DNA of 64,000 nucleotides from Corallium rubrum (GCA_964035015.1 OZ035998.1:18729327-18793326), one strand, 5' to 3'. Shown: positions 10,941 to 20,945, counted from the first letter of the stretch. The notes: generated by a model not told the origin, from the sequence alone. Translations and numbers: made by a program.

Positions 10941-11314
10941 CAATTATAAATCTAAGCCTTTAGAAAGTTTTTTACAAAGTTAGGTAAAAATGTAAAAATT
11001 CATACCGTCTTCAGTTCGAGGTTCGCTGACTTTTTTCGCTTTCAAATACAATTTTCTCTTTCAAACACTGCTTTAAACTCTAACAGCTGTATGTACAGCT
11101 CGCTTGTTTTTTCTTGGTGGTTTGAACGTCAACAAAACATGCCAAATCCGCCGGATTAATCCGCTCCTGATCTTCATTCCTAAGGACGGCCGCCATGTTT
11201 GTTTTATTCAAACCGCTGGCCACGTCATAGCTACAGATAATTTTTGTTATTATGCATTGTAGTCAATTCCTGTCTTCTCATTGTCTAAGCGCATACAGTT
11301 AATTATGGGAATCA

Positions 11315-11376
11315 GCGCAACCTACAGATTAGTGAATAATCTGCTAGCAGATTATTCACTAATCTGTAGGTTGCGC
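11315..11376. repeat. Perfect 62-bp palindrome
   Basis: Bases 11315-11345 and 11346-11376 are exact reverse complements with no spacer (centre CTGCTAGCAG). Confidence 0.9.
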
Positions 11377-11430
11377 CCGCAATGCGATATTTCCTAACGA
11401 GCGGTAGCTTTCCACACAAGCAAAAACAAC

Positions 11431-11701
11431 ATGACCGCTCGATTTTCGTCTTGGACTGTACAAGAAATCGAAAAATTACTTGAATACAAAGACTCTGAAA
11501 ACACAAAAAGATCGACCAAAGTTGCAAAAGAACTCTTCTATGAGTAATCTTAGAGAAAAAGAAATCCAGGAACCGAACGAAAAAGAACAACTTGCAAAAG
11601 TTTTGAAATCTTTTTATGTGGAAGCACGAAAAAATGGTGGCTCGTCTTACTCTATGGGAAGTCAAAAAACATCGAGATTGAATACAATATATAATATATA
11701 A
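11431..11701 (+). pseudogene. Tyrosine-recombinase (Crypton-like) N-terminal fragment 1
   Basis: An ATG at 11431 opens a short frame with VQEIEKLLEYKDSENTKRST that stops at 11547; a second frame resumes with EKEQLAKVLKSFYVEARKNG (about 11570-11640). Together they resemble the SAM-like core-binding domain at the start of Crypton/DUF3504 tyrosine recombinases (pattern: E-L-D-x-LL-x-x-KD-x-x-NTKKAT and L-x-x-FY-x-EARKxxG). The catalytic R..HxxR..Y part is missing and the frame is broken. A hairpin begins immediately downstream. The family call rests on recalled motif patterns. Confidence 0.55.
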
Positions 11702-11840
11702 TAAAACAATTATTGGATTCGGTTTTTGTGATATCTGGATAATCAAGGTCGAGGTAAGTGTTATCAGCCGAAGCCGAAGGCTGAGGCTGATAACACTTAC
11801 CGAGACCTTGATTATTCAAGATATGGTAAGATGGTGATGA
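11695..11840. repeat. Foldback hairpin with GAAGCCGAAGGC loop (2)
   Basis: Arms GATAATCAAGGTCGAGGTAA / complement around 11795-11815 and stem GTGTTATCAGCC / GGCTGATAACAC with tip GAAGCCGAAGGCTGAGG. Starts at AATAAAACAATTATTGG, the same boundary motif as hairpin 1. Confidence 0.75.
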
Positions 11841-11929
11841 AATTCCACTTTCTCCCGGCAACAGCTTTGAATAGAAGCGGTGAATAATATGTTATGGAAT
11901 GGACCGGTGAATAATAAAATCCTCAAGTT

Positions 11930-12178
11930 ATGGAGCAAAAACAAAGATTCGCTAGCCGAAGCAGTGATGAAATAGATAATTTACTCAAATATAAAGACTT
12001 AACATCGACGAAAAAGGTCACCAAGCAAGCAGTTAAAATCTTAAGGGAATTTTGTATCGTAAAAGGACTTGCCGCCGAGTTTGAAAATCTTACAAAAGTG
12101 CAACTCAATGAGCTTCTTCGACAATTCTCTTATATTTACTTCAGTGATTTGACGTCTTTCTTTTTTTGTTTTCTTTGA
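11930..12178 (+). pseudogene. Tyrosine-recombinase (Crypton-like) N-terminal fragment 2
   Basis: An 82-residue frame with ASRSSDEIDNLLKYKDLTST followed by KQAVKILREFCIVKG and LTKVQLNELLRQF, again the opening helices of a Crypton/DUF3504 core-binding domain. It diverges from the pattern after about residue 68 and stops. It sits between two hairpins (11695-11840 and 12200-12307), in the same order as fragment 1. Catalytic residues are not present. Confidence 0.5.
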
Positions 12179-12199
12179 CACTTGGTATATAATAAAATA

Positions 12200-12307
12200 C
12201 TTATTGACTGGGACCTTCGGCAAACAGTATGTTTTGTGGGCCCTCGACCGCTCGTTGTTACCCGAGGCTTCGCCTCGGGTAACAACGGCGGTCTCGAGTC
12301 AATAAAT
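12200..12307. repeat. Foldback hairpin with GGCTTCGCC loop (3)
   Basis: Stem TTGTTACCCGAGGC / GCCTCGGGTAACAA closes on CTTCGCC; outer parts TTATTGACTG and GAGTCAATAAA also pair. Confidence 0.75.
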
Positions 12308-13206
12308 GTTAAATATTTTTTTGGTGGCAAAACATCAAGAATTATCTGTAGGTTTTTAGCCAATCACAGTTGAGATTGTATCAGTGTTGTATAATAATAT
12401 TCTTTGAATTACTCCTTGTTCATTTACTTTTGACGAGATATGGTTGTTTAAACAGTGCACAGCATTGAAATACTGGATGTGCACCAGAAGGTTCCGGAGT
12501 CGTGTGAACACCTTCAAACTGTCCGTCAAATTATGACGGATTCGTGTGCCGAACGTAAGCACATTTTACCGTTTCGAATTTTCCATACCTAGATGCGTTC
12601 ATTAAAAATGTAAAATGTTAATTTTTAGGACCTAACAAAAAATGTAGTCATTGAACAAGCTGTCGATTATGGTAAGTTTAGATTTTCAAAGGTAAATAAA
12701 AGAATACTAAGTGCCTATGGCTGAAAAATTTAATAATATAAGTTTATACACTTGATGTCTGGTTACGAGGGAAACAATTTAGTTTTGTTCACTTCGTCGA
12801 GGGAAAACAAAACTAAATGTTTCGAGGGATCAGACATTAGGTGCTTTGTCATATAGCATGAGTTTCGCTGATAATTTTGATTTTGGCAAGGAAAAGTACA
12901 CAAAAGACAAACTGAAAGACAAACTGAAAGACCAAAACATTTCGCCTGGCTCCGTAATTTTCACTTAAACCAAACAAATATGAGTCTCAGAACAAAAGAA
13001 CAGCAATACATTTCTCCAGTTAATCTTCACGCATGCTTTGAAGACATATAAATATTCTTTTTTTCGTACCAATCAAGCTTTGTGCACATGTGACGTCAAG
13101 TTGTTTAATTTATATATCATTGTTTATAGGATACCGTGAAGAGTTCAAAGTTCTAGCCGGCAACAATTGAAGTAGGCAATAAGTTCTCGATTGTTGCCTG
13201 CTCGGT
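12308..13206. other. No gene; one small hairpin
   Basis: At 12778-12842 AAACAATTTAGTTTTGTT pairs with AACAAAACTAAATGTTT inside ATGTCTG / CAGACAT ends. A GACAAACTGAAA duplication lies at 12902-12930. No protein-coding similarity is visible. Confidence 0.45.
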
Positions 13207-13500
13207 AACAAACCAAGGGAAGCACGGGTGGCGTGTGCTGCTAGGGCGCTGCCTCTCGCCGCTGTAGTTAAGCCCAGTCGGACGGGGTTAGTACTTGGAT
13301 GGGTGACCGTCTGGGAATAACCCCGTTCTCGTATGTGAATTTCATGTGAGTAGAGTTTAGTTGGTCTCTCCTGTGCTTCGAGGATTTTTCGCAGGGTTCT
13401 GTGGTTTTCCTCCCTCCGTAAAAATCAACACTTTGGTCTTCTGGCTCGGATGATTGGGCGACCACATCCTGTGCTTACGACGTTAAATAAATCATTACTC
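13207..13500 (+). mobile_element. SINE with 5S-rRNA-type promoter (copy 1)
   Basis: Bases around 13266-13325 match the 3' half of metazoan 5S rRNA: GTTAAGCCCAGTCGG, then GGTTAGTACTTGGATGGG, then GACCGTCTGGGAATAACC, corresponding to box A, intermediate element and box C of the RNA polymerase III internal promoter. The following 170 bp are non-ribosomal and end in CGTTAAATAAATCATTACTC, an A/T-rich tail. This is the structure of SINE3-type elements. A diverged second copy lies at 31886. It is not a functional 5S gene because the 5' half does not match. Confidence 0.75.
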
Positions 13501-14288
13501 ATTACAGTCATTGTTGTATATCCAGCGAAACTCTAGCTATATAACAATCTTAGTTGTTAATTAGTTGGTTTATGATTTTCAGGTTATATAGAGAAAGTAA
13601 AGTTATGTCGGTTCTGCATGCATGGTTGTCGTTAGTTAGTATAGACGTATAGTACCGTTTAGCTTGGACTTAGACTTTTAGCTTGAAGTTGTAAACTGTT
13701 TTGTTACTGTACCGTTGCCGTTAGTAGTACTTTAAGGCTCGTTTCAAAAGTGGCTTTTCTCATGCGCCGAACCTTTTAAAATACAAGCATTATAAGTGCG
13801 GCAGAAGAGCGACGTTTGAATCAATTATAAGTGCAGCACGAGGTACGAGAAATCGAGAATGCGGTAGAATGGTAGGACAAACGCTTTATATAAATTTCCA
13901 ACAACACACCTAGGCCTACGTGATATCTTTCAATAATACGTCGTTAAGAAGTTATATTGGCTATCTTCTTCCATGCCTGTCTGACAATAGAAAGTTATAT
14001 AATACATGGGGGACTTCAAAGTGAAACTTTAGTACTTGTCTCAAAATCTCAAATCGAAAGACGCAGCGTCGTGTACTTATCGGCAGTGTGTCGTCAAACT
14101 AGAATCCAGCTAATTTAACATATTAAATTCGAGCATTAATTTGTGGTTCAAATGCGTCCGATGTAGTGTGGATTAAAGTCTGTCGGGACGATAGCATTAT
14201 TACGTGCTTAAAATAGAATTGACGTTTGTTTATGAAAAACAATGAATTAAGAGCGACTCTGGAGCGACGTTTGAATCCCACGTTGCTC
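13501..14288. other. No gene seen
   Basis: Contains degenerate repeats of TTTAGCTTGAAGTTTGTAAA type (13670-13700), also found at 14790-14820 and 19170-19200, which suggests an old dispersed or tandem family. Otherwise featureless. Confidence 0.4.
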
Positions 14289-14291
14289 TAA

Positions 14292-14696
14292 GACCCCGTT
14301 TACACGATGCCGGTACAATTTGAAAACGGAACAAAATCATGCCAGTGTGTACATACCGGCCAAAAAGTCTTACGTTTACACGGTGCCGGTATAATATAAT
14401 GACGGATTAGCATGTGACTATTCTCTTCCAATGAGAACTTAGAGGACTGTGTGAATACTGCTGACCCGAATACTTTGGTCGTATATATCGTGATTATACC
14501 GTCATCAAACTGTTACGGCACAGGCGTTTACACGATACCGGCTAGTGTTCCATTTTCATTTTATTCCGTCAAGGAACCCGTCTTCATTTTGTGCCGTTTT
14601 CATGTCATTTTTGTGCCGGTATCGTGTGAACGCAAGGCCTAAACGGCATGATTTTGTTCCGTTTTCAAATTGTACCAGTATCGTGTAAACGGGGTC
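14292..14696. mobile_element. MITE with TAA target duplication (PIF/Harbinger-like)
   Basis: Terminal inverted repeats of about 50 bp: GACCCCGTTTACACGATG at the left is the complement of the right end, followed in both by CAATTTGAAAACGGAACAAA. TAA occurs immediately outside both ends (14289-14291, 14697-14699), the 3-bp duplication typical of PIF/Harbinger. About 405 bp, no transposase. Internal sequence has further CCGGTATCGTGT/ACACGATACCGG pairs. Confidence 0.75.
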
Positions 14697-15284
14697 TAAG
14701 TGTAACTGGCTAATTGTATTAGGTTCGGCGCATTAGTTAGTATATGGTACTTCAAGCTTAATTAGTTCTTGCTGTTAGTACTTTACTACTTTCAGCTTGA
14801 AATTTGTAAAGGATTGTTACAGAAATTGAACATTTATGCGAAGCAAAAAGCTCTACAGAAAACAAAAACGGTTACAAAATGGTTAGGATGGAAATTATAA
14901 ACGGTAAGATCGTTAAATTGTTTATGTGTGTTCGTTTAAAACGAAATAACTGCAAACAAATCACATTTCAAAATTACGCTTGCTATTGATAAGATTTCGT
15001 GATGTAAACTACACGCTAAATTGAATGTTTCTTTCAACTTTTTGTCATTTTTACAAATCAAATGAGTAGATATATATTGTTTCAATATTATACATGAAAA
15101 CCCATGTTAAATTATGCAAGAAAACTTTACTTTTCCATCAGTTACTGTACGGGACGGACCAAGGAGATGTCCAAAATGACTGTTGAACTTTTGTTGTTGG
15201 CAGTTAAAAAATGTATTAAAGAGCCTCAAAGAATAGCTTATGGTCGAGAATTTATTTAACTTTTGTTAATACATTTTTACTAAA

Positions 15285-15390
15285 ACAATTAGACAACTCG
15301 CCCTCGTTTTCTATGAGCGATAGTCAACCTGACTTCGCCTTGTTGACTATTCGCTCAAGGACAACTCGGACACGTTGTCTAATTGTTAAA
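15285..15390. repeat. Foldback hairpin (4)
   Basis: CAATTAGACAACTCG pairs imperfectly with CGTTGTCTAATTG, inner TGAGCGATAGTCAAC with GTTGACTATTCGCTCA, and the tip reads CTGACTTCGCCTT. A related hairpin is at 62935. Confidence 0.7.
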
Positions 15391-15530
15391 TATAATGTAA
15401 TGCAAAGTAATGCAATGTAATGCAATGTAATGCAATGTAATGCAATATAATGCAATGTAATGATATGTAATGCAATGTAATTCAATGTAATACAATGTAA
15501 TGCAATGTAATATAATGTATAATATAAGAT
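15390..15530. repeat. 10-bp minisatellite (AATGTAATGC)n
   Basis: About 13 imperfect tandem copies of AATGTAATGC. Confidence 0.85.
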
Positions 15531-15724
15531 AATATAATCTTGTCAATAGCAAGCGTAATTTTGAAATGCGTTTTGTTTCCAGTTATTTTGTTTTAAACGA
15601 ATACAGATAAACAAGTTAACGATCTTACCATAAATAATTTCCATTCTAACCATTGTGTAGCCGATTTTGTTTTCTGTAGAACTTATTGCTTCTCCTAAAT
15701 GTTCAATTTCTTCTGTCATTTTCC

Positions 15725-15912
15725 CTAACAGAACAACCGCTGGCTCTAATGATCATTGCCCGTGACATACTACGCATTTTGTCAATTTCGTTAAAAAAAG
15801 GTTTTTCATTGGCTTATCGCCAGATGTTTCTATCAGCGGATAGTATAAACTCCTGCGATAGCCAATGAAATTGAAGGGTTTGTGATAGAAACTTGTAAAT
15901 TTATACTAAAAG
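15725..15912. repeat. Dispersed repeat, inverted relative to a copy at 63030-63205
   Basis: Shared blocks are CGCTGGCTCTAATGATCATT (15750) and its complement near 63165, CTACGCATTTTGT, and GGCCAATGAAATT-like DNA. Two mobile-element copies of one family about 47 kb apart. Confidence 0.7.
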
Positions 15913-15929
15913 ATATTAGTATCAACCAA

Positions 15930-17049
15930 CTAGTGGTCTATTACAAATTCTGCATTCTGATTGGCTGAGCTACTAGTGGTCTATTGGTGATAGACCACCA
16001 GTAGCCGTATCCAGTGACAAACCTTCTTATAACTGGAATATTCCTATCCCAACCAATCAGAAGCCACGACATATTCACGCTGCAATTGACTGGCGCCGAG
16101 GCAATGTTCCCTTTCGTAAACGGTCTTTGCCATCCCTGACTAAGTTGCATCTTGGGAGTTCTCGCCACGCGGTTCACGCGCGCTTGCATGCACGCGTGAA
16201 AAATGTAAAATGGCGTCAAGCATAAACCTACATGCGGCTAAAAGCTGACCTGCAACAGGCTAAAAATGGCAACACTGCGTTTACGTCATTGTGATTATGG
16301 TAATATGATACAAGCTATCGGTTTGTATTCCCGCACTTAATTATAATATTTTTGGAGACTCGCTGATCAATCATGTGAAGCATGTTTTCATCGTCTGTTG
16401 CGAGATTCCGATAAACGCGGTTTATTCTCTTCATCACACTCTTCGTGGCTTATACTCTTCGAGTTGTTCGCTGCTCCTTTGTGCACTATACTTCAGCTTG
16501 GAAACATCCCAAACGTATAAGTAGAGAAAACATAACCAGCCGATATAAAAAGCTAAACCGTTTAAAAAACATCTATGAGTGGAAACTCGCTGTCTTACTA
16601 AATTAAAGATGTTTAATGTTTTTTCTGCGGTTCAAATTTTATCTTGTAAGTAGAAAGTATCTAAAACGTTTCTATTTTCAATGAACTGTTTGTGATTAGT
16701 TAATAATTTGCGCAGCAGCAAAGTTGGCCATGTGCTCTGCCAACAGTAACTCTTACCAAATAATAAATGGCACTCAAATCGCATGCCGAACACGTGAAGA
16801 TACTTATAATTATATGTGTAACATGAGCCCCTTTGGGCTTCAGCGGTGTTGCTATTTTTAGCCTGGTGCAGGTCAGCTTTTAGCCGCATGTATAAACCTG
16901 GAGGGCCTTGACGATTTACTAGAGAGTGCGTTAAAGAAAGTCGATAACCGTTTCCATCGTCAGAAACTGACACAAGAAGAGAAGTTTGAGATCGTTGTTT
17001 TGGAAAAGCTTCCCGAAGATTAGCATTATGAAGTCATGATAATTTTTTG
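15930..17049. repeat. Composite repeat with internal inverted segments
   Basis: Two inverted pairs are visible: ACATGCGGCTAAAAGCTGAC (16228) with its complement near 16880, and CGTAAACGGTCTTTGCCATC (16113) with its complement near 17620. Copies of one or two mobile elements are nested here. No reading frame in it is recognised. Confidence 0.5.
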
Positions 17050-17480
17050 TCGAATAACTTAGGATGGCTTGCCGAATTTCAAGCTCGTAGCCTCTTAACA
17101 GTGTTACTCTCAAAGTTAAAGTAAAGAAGAAAGAAACGAAAGGTTATTCGACTCAACATTACTACAGATGCCAACACGACTGACACCAGACGCTGGAGTC
17201 CAAGTAAGGACCCCCAGAGAAAACTGAAATGGAATCCAGCTGCCACGGTGGTGATAACACTGACTCCTTTGGTCATAGCAGTAGTGACGTCGTTGATGAA
17301 ACGCATACATAAGTATGTTCCACAAAGTGGAGAACTCCTCTTTGTGGATTCAACCTCAAATACTGAGGAGCACAACCTCAGGTTTTCCTTCTTTGCACTG
17401 CTAATGTTGCAGGTGCACTTCCTTGTGGCTTACTTATAACCAGTGATGAGAAAGAAAGCACATTGAAGCAAGGAACGTAT
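17050..17480 (+). pseudogene. Mutator-like (MULE) transposase fragment
   Basis: Reading the plus strand, WLAEFQARSLLTV (about 17060) and, in the frame starting 17248, GELLFVDSTSNTEEHNLRFS are followed after a one-base frame change near 17395 by TANVAGALPCGLLITSDEKE (17400-17460). The pattern 'FVD(S/A)T...HN.R...AGALP.G.LITSDE' is that of the catalytic core of MULE/SWIM-type transposases, with the aspartate of FVDST as first acidic residue. Stops and frameshifts interrupt it, and N- and C-terminal parts are not seen, so it is a dead relic. Inverted DNA near 16100 and 17620 brackets it and may be the remains of its element's ends. Confidence 0.6.
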
Positions 17481-17606
17481 ACATACAGACACAAACCTCA
17501 CAATTTATTTTAGGAGTTATTTTACTGTCAATTATTTTTGTTAAGTCAGTTAAGCTTTTTAGTTGCTATAAAAAACATAATTCTTACTAACCGAGTTTGA
17601 GGGCTG

Positions 17607-18370
17607 TACATGCAACTTGGTCAGGGATGGCAAAGACCGTTTACGAAAGGGAAAATTGCGACGGCGGCACTAGAAAAGTTGAATTTGGTTCAACTTTCAA
17701 CGTTCCTGCGGTGCCGCCGACCTACGAATTTTTTATGGAAACGTCTTTTATGTAATAGTTCAAATACGAGACGGAGGACTTTACCGTGGTTTCAAAGTCC
17801 GAGTGCCTATTGAAAATGCGAGCCGAAGGCGAGCATTTTTAATGCACGAGGGCTTTGAAATCCCGGTAAAGTCCGTCGAGTGTCTGACTTCTCAAACATA
17901 GTAATTTACATATTTTCAAAGTCCTGGGACTTTAAAGTAATATGTAAAGGCCGACAATGAGGACTAGACCGGGTTTTCAAGTACGAGGAATTCGTTCCAG
18001 TCCGAGGCGAAGCCGAGGACTGCAACGAATTCCGAGTACTTGAAAACCCGGTCTAGTCCGAATTGGAGGCCTTTACATGACTTCTCAAAATCACTTAGTG
18101 TATTCCCAAAATGAATTAGTGCATTAGTAATTAGTGTATGGATGAATAACCGATTGTGTGAAGTAATATTTCAAGTCCAAGGACTTGAAATATTATTTCC
18201 AGTAAGGACTGGAAATAATATTTCAAGTCCTCTGCCCAGTACTTCCCTGGTATTTCAAGTCCCTTCACGTGGTGCAATTCAGCGCTTCTGATTGATTGAT
18301 TATCTCATGAATTATTAATGAGTTTGAGAAATATTATTCAAAGTCCTAGGACTTTGAAATATTTCGAAAC
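17607..18370. repeat. Cluster of four hairpins sharing an AAGTCC/GGACTT motif
   Basis: Hairpins at 17768-17880 (tip GCGAGCCGAAGGCGAGC), 17940-18078 (140 bp; tip CCGAGGCGAAGCCGAGG), 18166-18228 and 18331-18363. In three of the four, (TTT)CAAAGTCC or TTCAAGTCC / GGACTTGAA recurs in the stems. No coding potential. The repeated motif suggests one hairpin family that inserts into itself. Confidence 0.75.
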
Positions 18371-18688
18371 GTCATCACGTGATCAGCTAGATGGATCTTC
18401 CTCCCGTTTCAAAACACTATAAATTAAACATTAATTTCTTTTGTTTTTGGTTCATGAATTATTTCTTTATTTCGTGCGGCTATATGGAAACCAGGATTTA
18501 CCAGACAAACTGGATAATTTTAGCGGTCAACGACCAATGACCAGTGACCAATGGCCTGCGAGAATTGACACAACTCTAATCTGATATGACCAATATCACC
18601 AAGTCCCTCGCGAATTGTAGTTTACTATATATAGTATAGACGATTGAGAAGCTATTTCATAAACTCGTGTATCGTGTTTTTTTCTAGG
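18371..18688. other. No gene seen
   Basis: Short AT-rich interval between hairpin clusters; contains a GACCAATGACCAGTGACCAATG micro-duplication near 18530 and nothing else recognised. Confidence 0.4.
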
Positions 18689-18925
18689 GGTAATTATTAC
18701 AAACACTCAAGAACAACAAAAATCACTCGGCCTATTACCTCGTAATTTTCATTGTTCTCTCGTGTTTGTAAAACATTCAAAAACAATAAAAATGATAAAA
18801 ATCACTCGGCCCGTATTACATCGTGATTTTCATTATTCTCTCGTGTTTTACAAAGACTCGAGAACAATGAAAATTACTCGATTAACGGCTTTGTGGTTTT
18901 CATTGTCCGCTCGTGTTTGTAACCC
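18689..18925. repeat. Three consecutive imperfect hairpins
   Basis: Each unit of about 75 bp has a left arm like AACAATRAAAATCACTCG and a right arm like TTTTCATTGTTCTCTCGTG followed by TTTGTAA, so every unit can fold on itself and adjacent units can cross-pair. Confidence 0.7.
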
Positions 18926-19277
18926 CTGGTAAAACACCTCCACTCGTTCATGAAATATTACATTGCAAATATAAATATCTCAAAAACGAAGTGAGACATG
19001 AAAGAGTTATAAACGGCTTTAATAAACGCCAATCTTTATAATAGCAAAATTACTTCGAAATGAGAGAATTTATTTCTAACTCAATTTTTCATTTCATAGG
19101 CACTCTAAGCTTTGTAAACTTTTTTTGTTACTAGTTCTTGCTGTACAAACTGTCGTTAGCTGGTATAGTACTTTCAGCTTGAAGTTCGTAAAGTAATTGT
19201 AGTATAGTATAGTACAGTGCTAGCTTTCAGCTTACAGTTTGTGAAGATTTGTTAGTTCTTGCTGTTGGTAGTTGTAA

Positions 19278-19352
19278 AATTCTGAGCTCAGGACTTAAAC
19301 CCGAAACATTTCGAATGCTAACTAGACGCTTTAACCATTGAGCTAGAGGAGC
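19278..19352 (-). other. tRNA-like sequence (possible SINE head or tRNA relic)
   Basis: On the minus strand TAGCTCAATGGTTAAAGCG resembles a D-arm/box A and GGGTTTAAGTCC resembles a T-arm/box B at tRNA-like spacing. The anticodon and acceptor stems do not pair convincingly, so it is not called as a tRNA gene. Confidence 0.35.
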
Positions 19353-19492
19353 TAGAGCTGAGATAGCAGACCGAGGTTGTTTACGGTGTTTTGAGCAACA
19401 AAAACATGCATTTTCTATTTATGGCTGACAGTCTCTTGTTATTTCTTAAAGTATTTCAGTATCTACCGAAATCTAACAACACTGTTCCCCAG

Positions 19493-20294
19493 GCCTTGGG
19501 AGTGGAAAACGGCAATATCCTGGATGCCGCTATGACTGCATCGTCAATATATAGTTCCACCTATCAGCCTTATTATGCTCGATTGAATTAATGTCTCGGC
19601 TCATGTTCTTGGACATCCTCCGCATTGCGGCCAATTACATCCACATGGCTCCAGGTCGATCTCGGTCTGATCAAAACCGTGACAGCAGTTAGTACTCAAG
19701 GTGGAGGCTCATATTTGGAGTGGGTGAAGACTTACGCCATTTCGTACAGCCCTGATGAGGTCGTCTGGGTAGACTACAAGGAAAATGTTTCCAAAAAGGT
19801 TAGAGTCGTTGCTAAAATGAAAAGGACCATCCGAGTCCTTTAGTGCATGGCTTTTTACTGCTTCATTAAAATCAAAGGTGATGCAATTTTCACGTACTCA
19901 ACTTGCCTCGCCATCAGACTGATTATCATGAGACAAGTTGCACGAATTATTGCAGTGTGTATGCTGTGCAATGAGATCAAGATCATTAATTGTGAGACAA
20001 GTTGTAGAAATCATTGCAGTGTGCATAAACATGCTGTGCAATGTTCGCGATCATTGTGAGACAAGTTGCACGAATTATTGCGGTGTGCACCAAGCGAGTA
20101 GCGGCTATAGACCTAAGTAAAGGTTCAAGATTGTAATGTTTCTTTTTCGTTTTTAGATATTCACTGGCAACGCGGATAAATTCACAGTTGTCACCAACTC
20201 TTTTCAGCCTCCTATAACTGCGCGATTTATGCGTATATGTCCACAGAGTTGCCATAGCTTTTGTTCGCTTAGAATTGAGTATTATGGTTATTAG
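19493..20294 (+). pseudogene. F5/8 type C (discoidin) domain, two exons with in-frame stop
   Basis: Exon 19493-19798 starts after a CCCCAG acceptor and reads ALGVENGNILDAAMTASSIY, then WLQVDLGLIKTVTAVSTQGG and YAISYSPDEVVWVDYKEN, ending at AAAAAG|GT. The second exon, 20157-20294, follows TTTTTAG and reads IFTGNADKFTVVTNSF..PPITARFMRICPQSC..LRIEYYGY and stops. Both junctions are phase 0. This is the standard order of an F5/8C domain (GVENG, WLQVDLG, NADKFTVVTN, P-I-x-ARF-x-R, LRIEYYG), a carbohydrate/lipid-binding extracellular module of about 140 residues. A TAA codon at 19589-19591 lies in the same frame as both flanking parts, and the cysteine that normally opens the domain would be in an upstream exon not found here. 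Either a pseudogene or a last domain of a larger gene with a sequence error. Confidence 0.7.
19920..20095. repeat. About 62-bp tandem repeat in the intron
   Basis: GAGACAAGTTGCACGAATTA-type units at about 19928, 19992 and 20056, with diverged relatives at 20370 and 20430. Confidence 0.7.
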
Positions 20295-20494
20295 GGTATG
20301 GTATACCATACTAACCATAGAAATTCTGGTTGCTTGCTCAATAGTTTCCTTCCTTTAACGTAGTTGTTGTGAGACAATTTGTAGAGACCGCTGCAACGTG
20401 CAACATTCTGTGCAATTGTCAAATTTATACAAGACAAGTTGTCGGAAATCGTTGAACAGAATTTTAAAAATTTGAATAGATCTTTCCTGTAGTT

Positions 20495-20499
<5 letters not shown>

Positions 20500-20567
<68 letters not shown>
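20500..20567. repeat. (TA)n microsatellite
   Basis: About 32 uninterrupted TA units. Confidence 0.95.
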
Positions 20568-20569
<2 letters not shown>

Positions 20570-20719
20570 TTTTATAATAGCGACTAGTTTGAATATTCGT
20601 TTGTGTGCATAAGCCTTTTGTTTGTGCATATACAGTTAATAGAAAATATACATGGTTTGTAAGCTCACCAAAAGTTATTGTTTTATGTTTTTGTTCAGGT
20701 TTATGGAAATTTTTGCACT

Positions 20720-20945
20720 TTCACAGTTACTGCATGAACATATTGTGTTCTGTAAAATGAAGCAATCACACAATGGCAACGTTTGTGTTCAGTCACTCAA
20801 CCGTACTGTTTAAATATTAATAAACTTAAAACAAAGGATTTGGCATCTTCATGAACCTTTCAACATGAATCGTAGCTTGATTGTTAACCGCTTTGAAGTT
20901 TGCCGGGTTTCCAAACCATGTATATTTTCTATTAACTATAGTGTG
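20720..20945. mobile_element. Diverged copy of the CATAGTCAATCGAG MITE family
   Basis: Shares GGCAACGTTTGTGTTCAGTC, CACTCAACCGT, TTTAAATATTAATAAAC and GCTTTGAAGTTTGCCG with the intact copies at 37575 and 41258; the ends are degraded. Confidence 0.65.

Larger units (their letters stand above)
14822..15716. mobile_element. Element with 170-bp inverted arms
   Basis: 14822-14998 is repeated in reverse complement at 15541-15716 (AAAAAGCTCTACAGAAAAC / GTTTTCTGTAGAACTTATT-type ends; AATTACGCTTGCTATTGA at the inner edge). The spacer holds a hairpin (15285-15390) and a 10-bp minisatellite. No transposase; a non-autonomous foldback element. Confidence 0.7.

Noticed and set aside
13266-13325. Functional 5S rRNA gene
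   Set aside because: Only the internal promoter half matches; the 5' half and the terminator are missing, so a SINE is the better reading.
16632-17375. Minus-strand frames of 60-113 codons
   Set aside because: They overlap the plus-strand Mutator relic and inverted repeats and show no recognisable domain.
19278-19352. tRNA gene on the minus strand
   Set aside because: Box A and box B look right but anticodon and acceptor stems do not pair.
20291-20629. 112-codon frame with a tyrosine/isoleucine run
   Set aside because: It is the translation of a (TA)n microsatellite.
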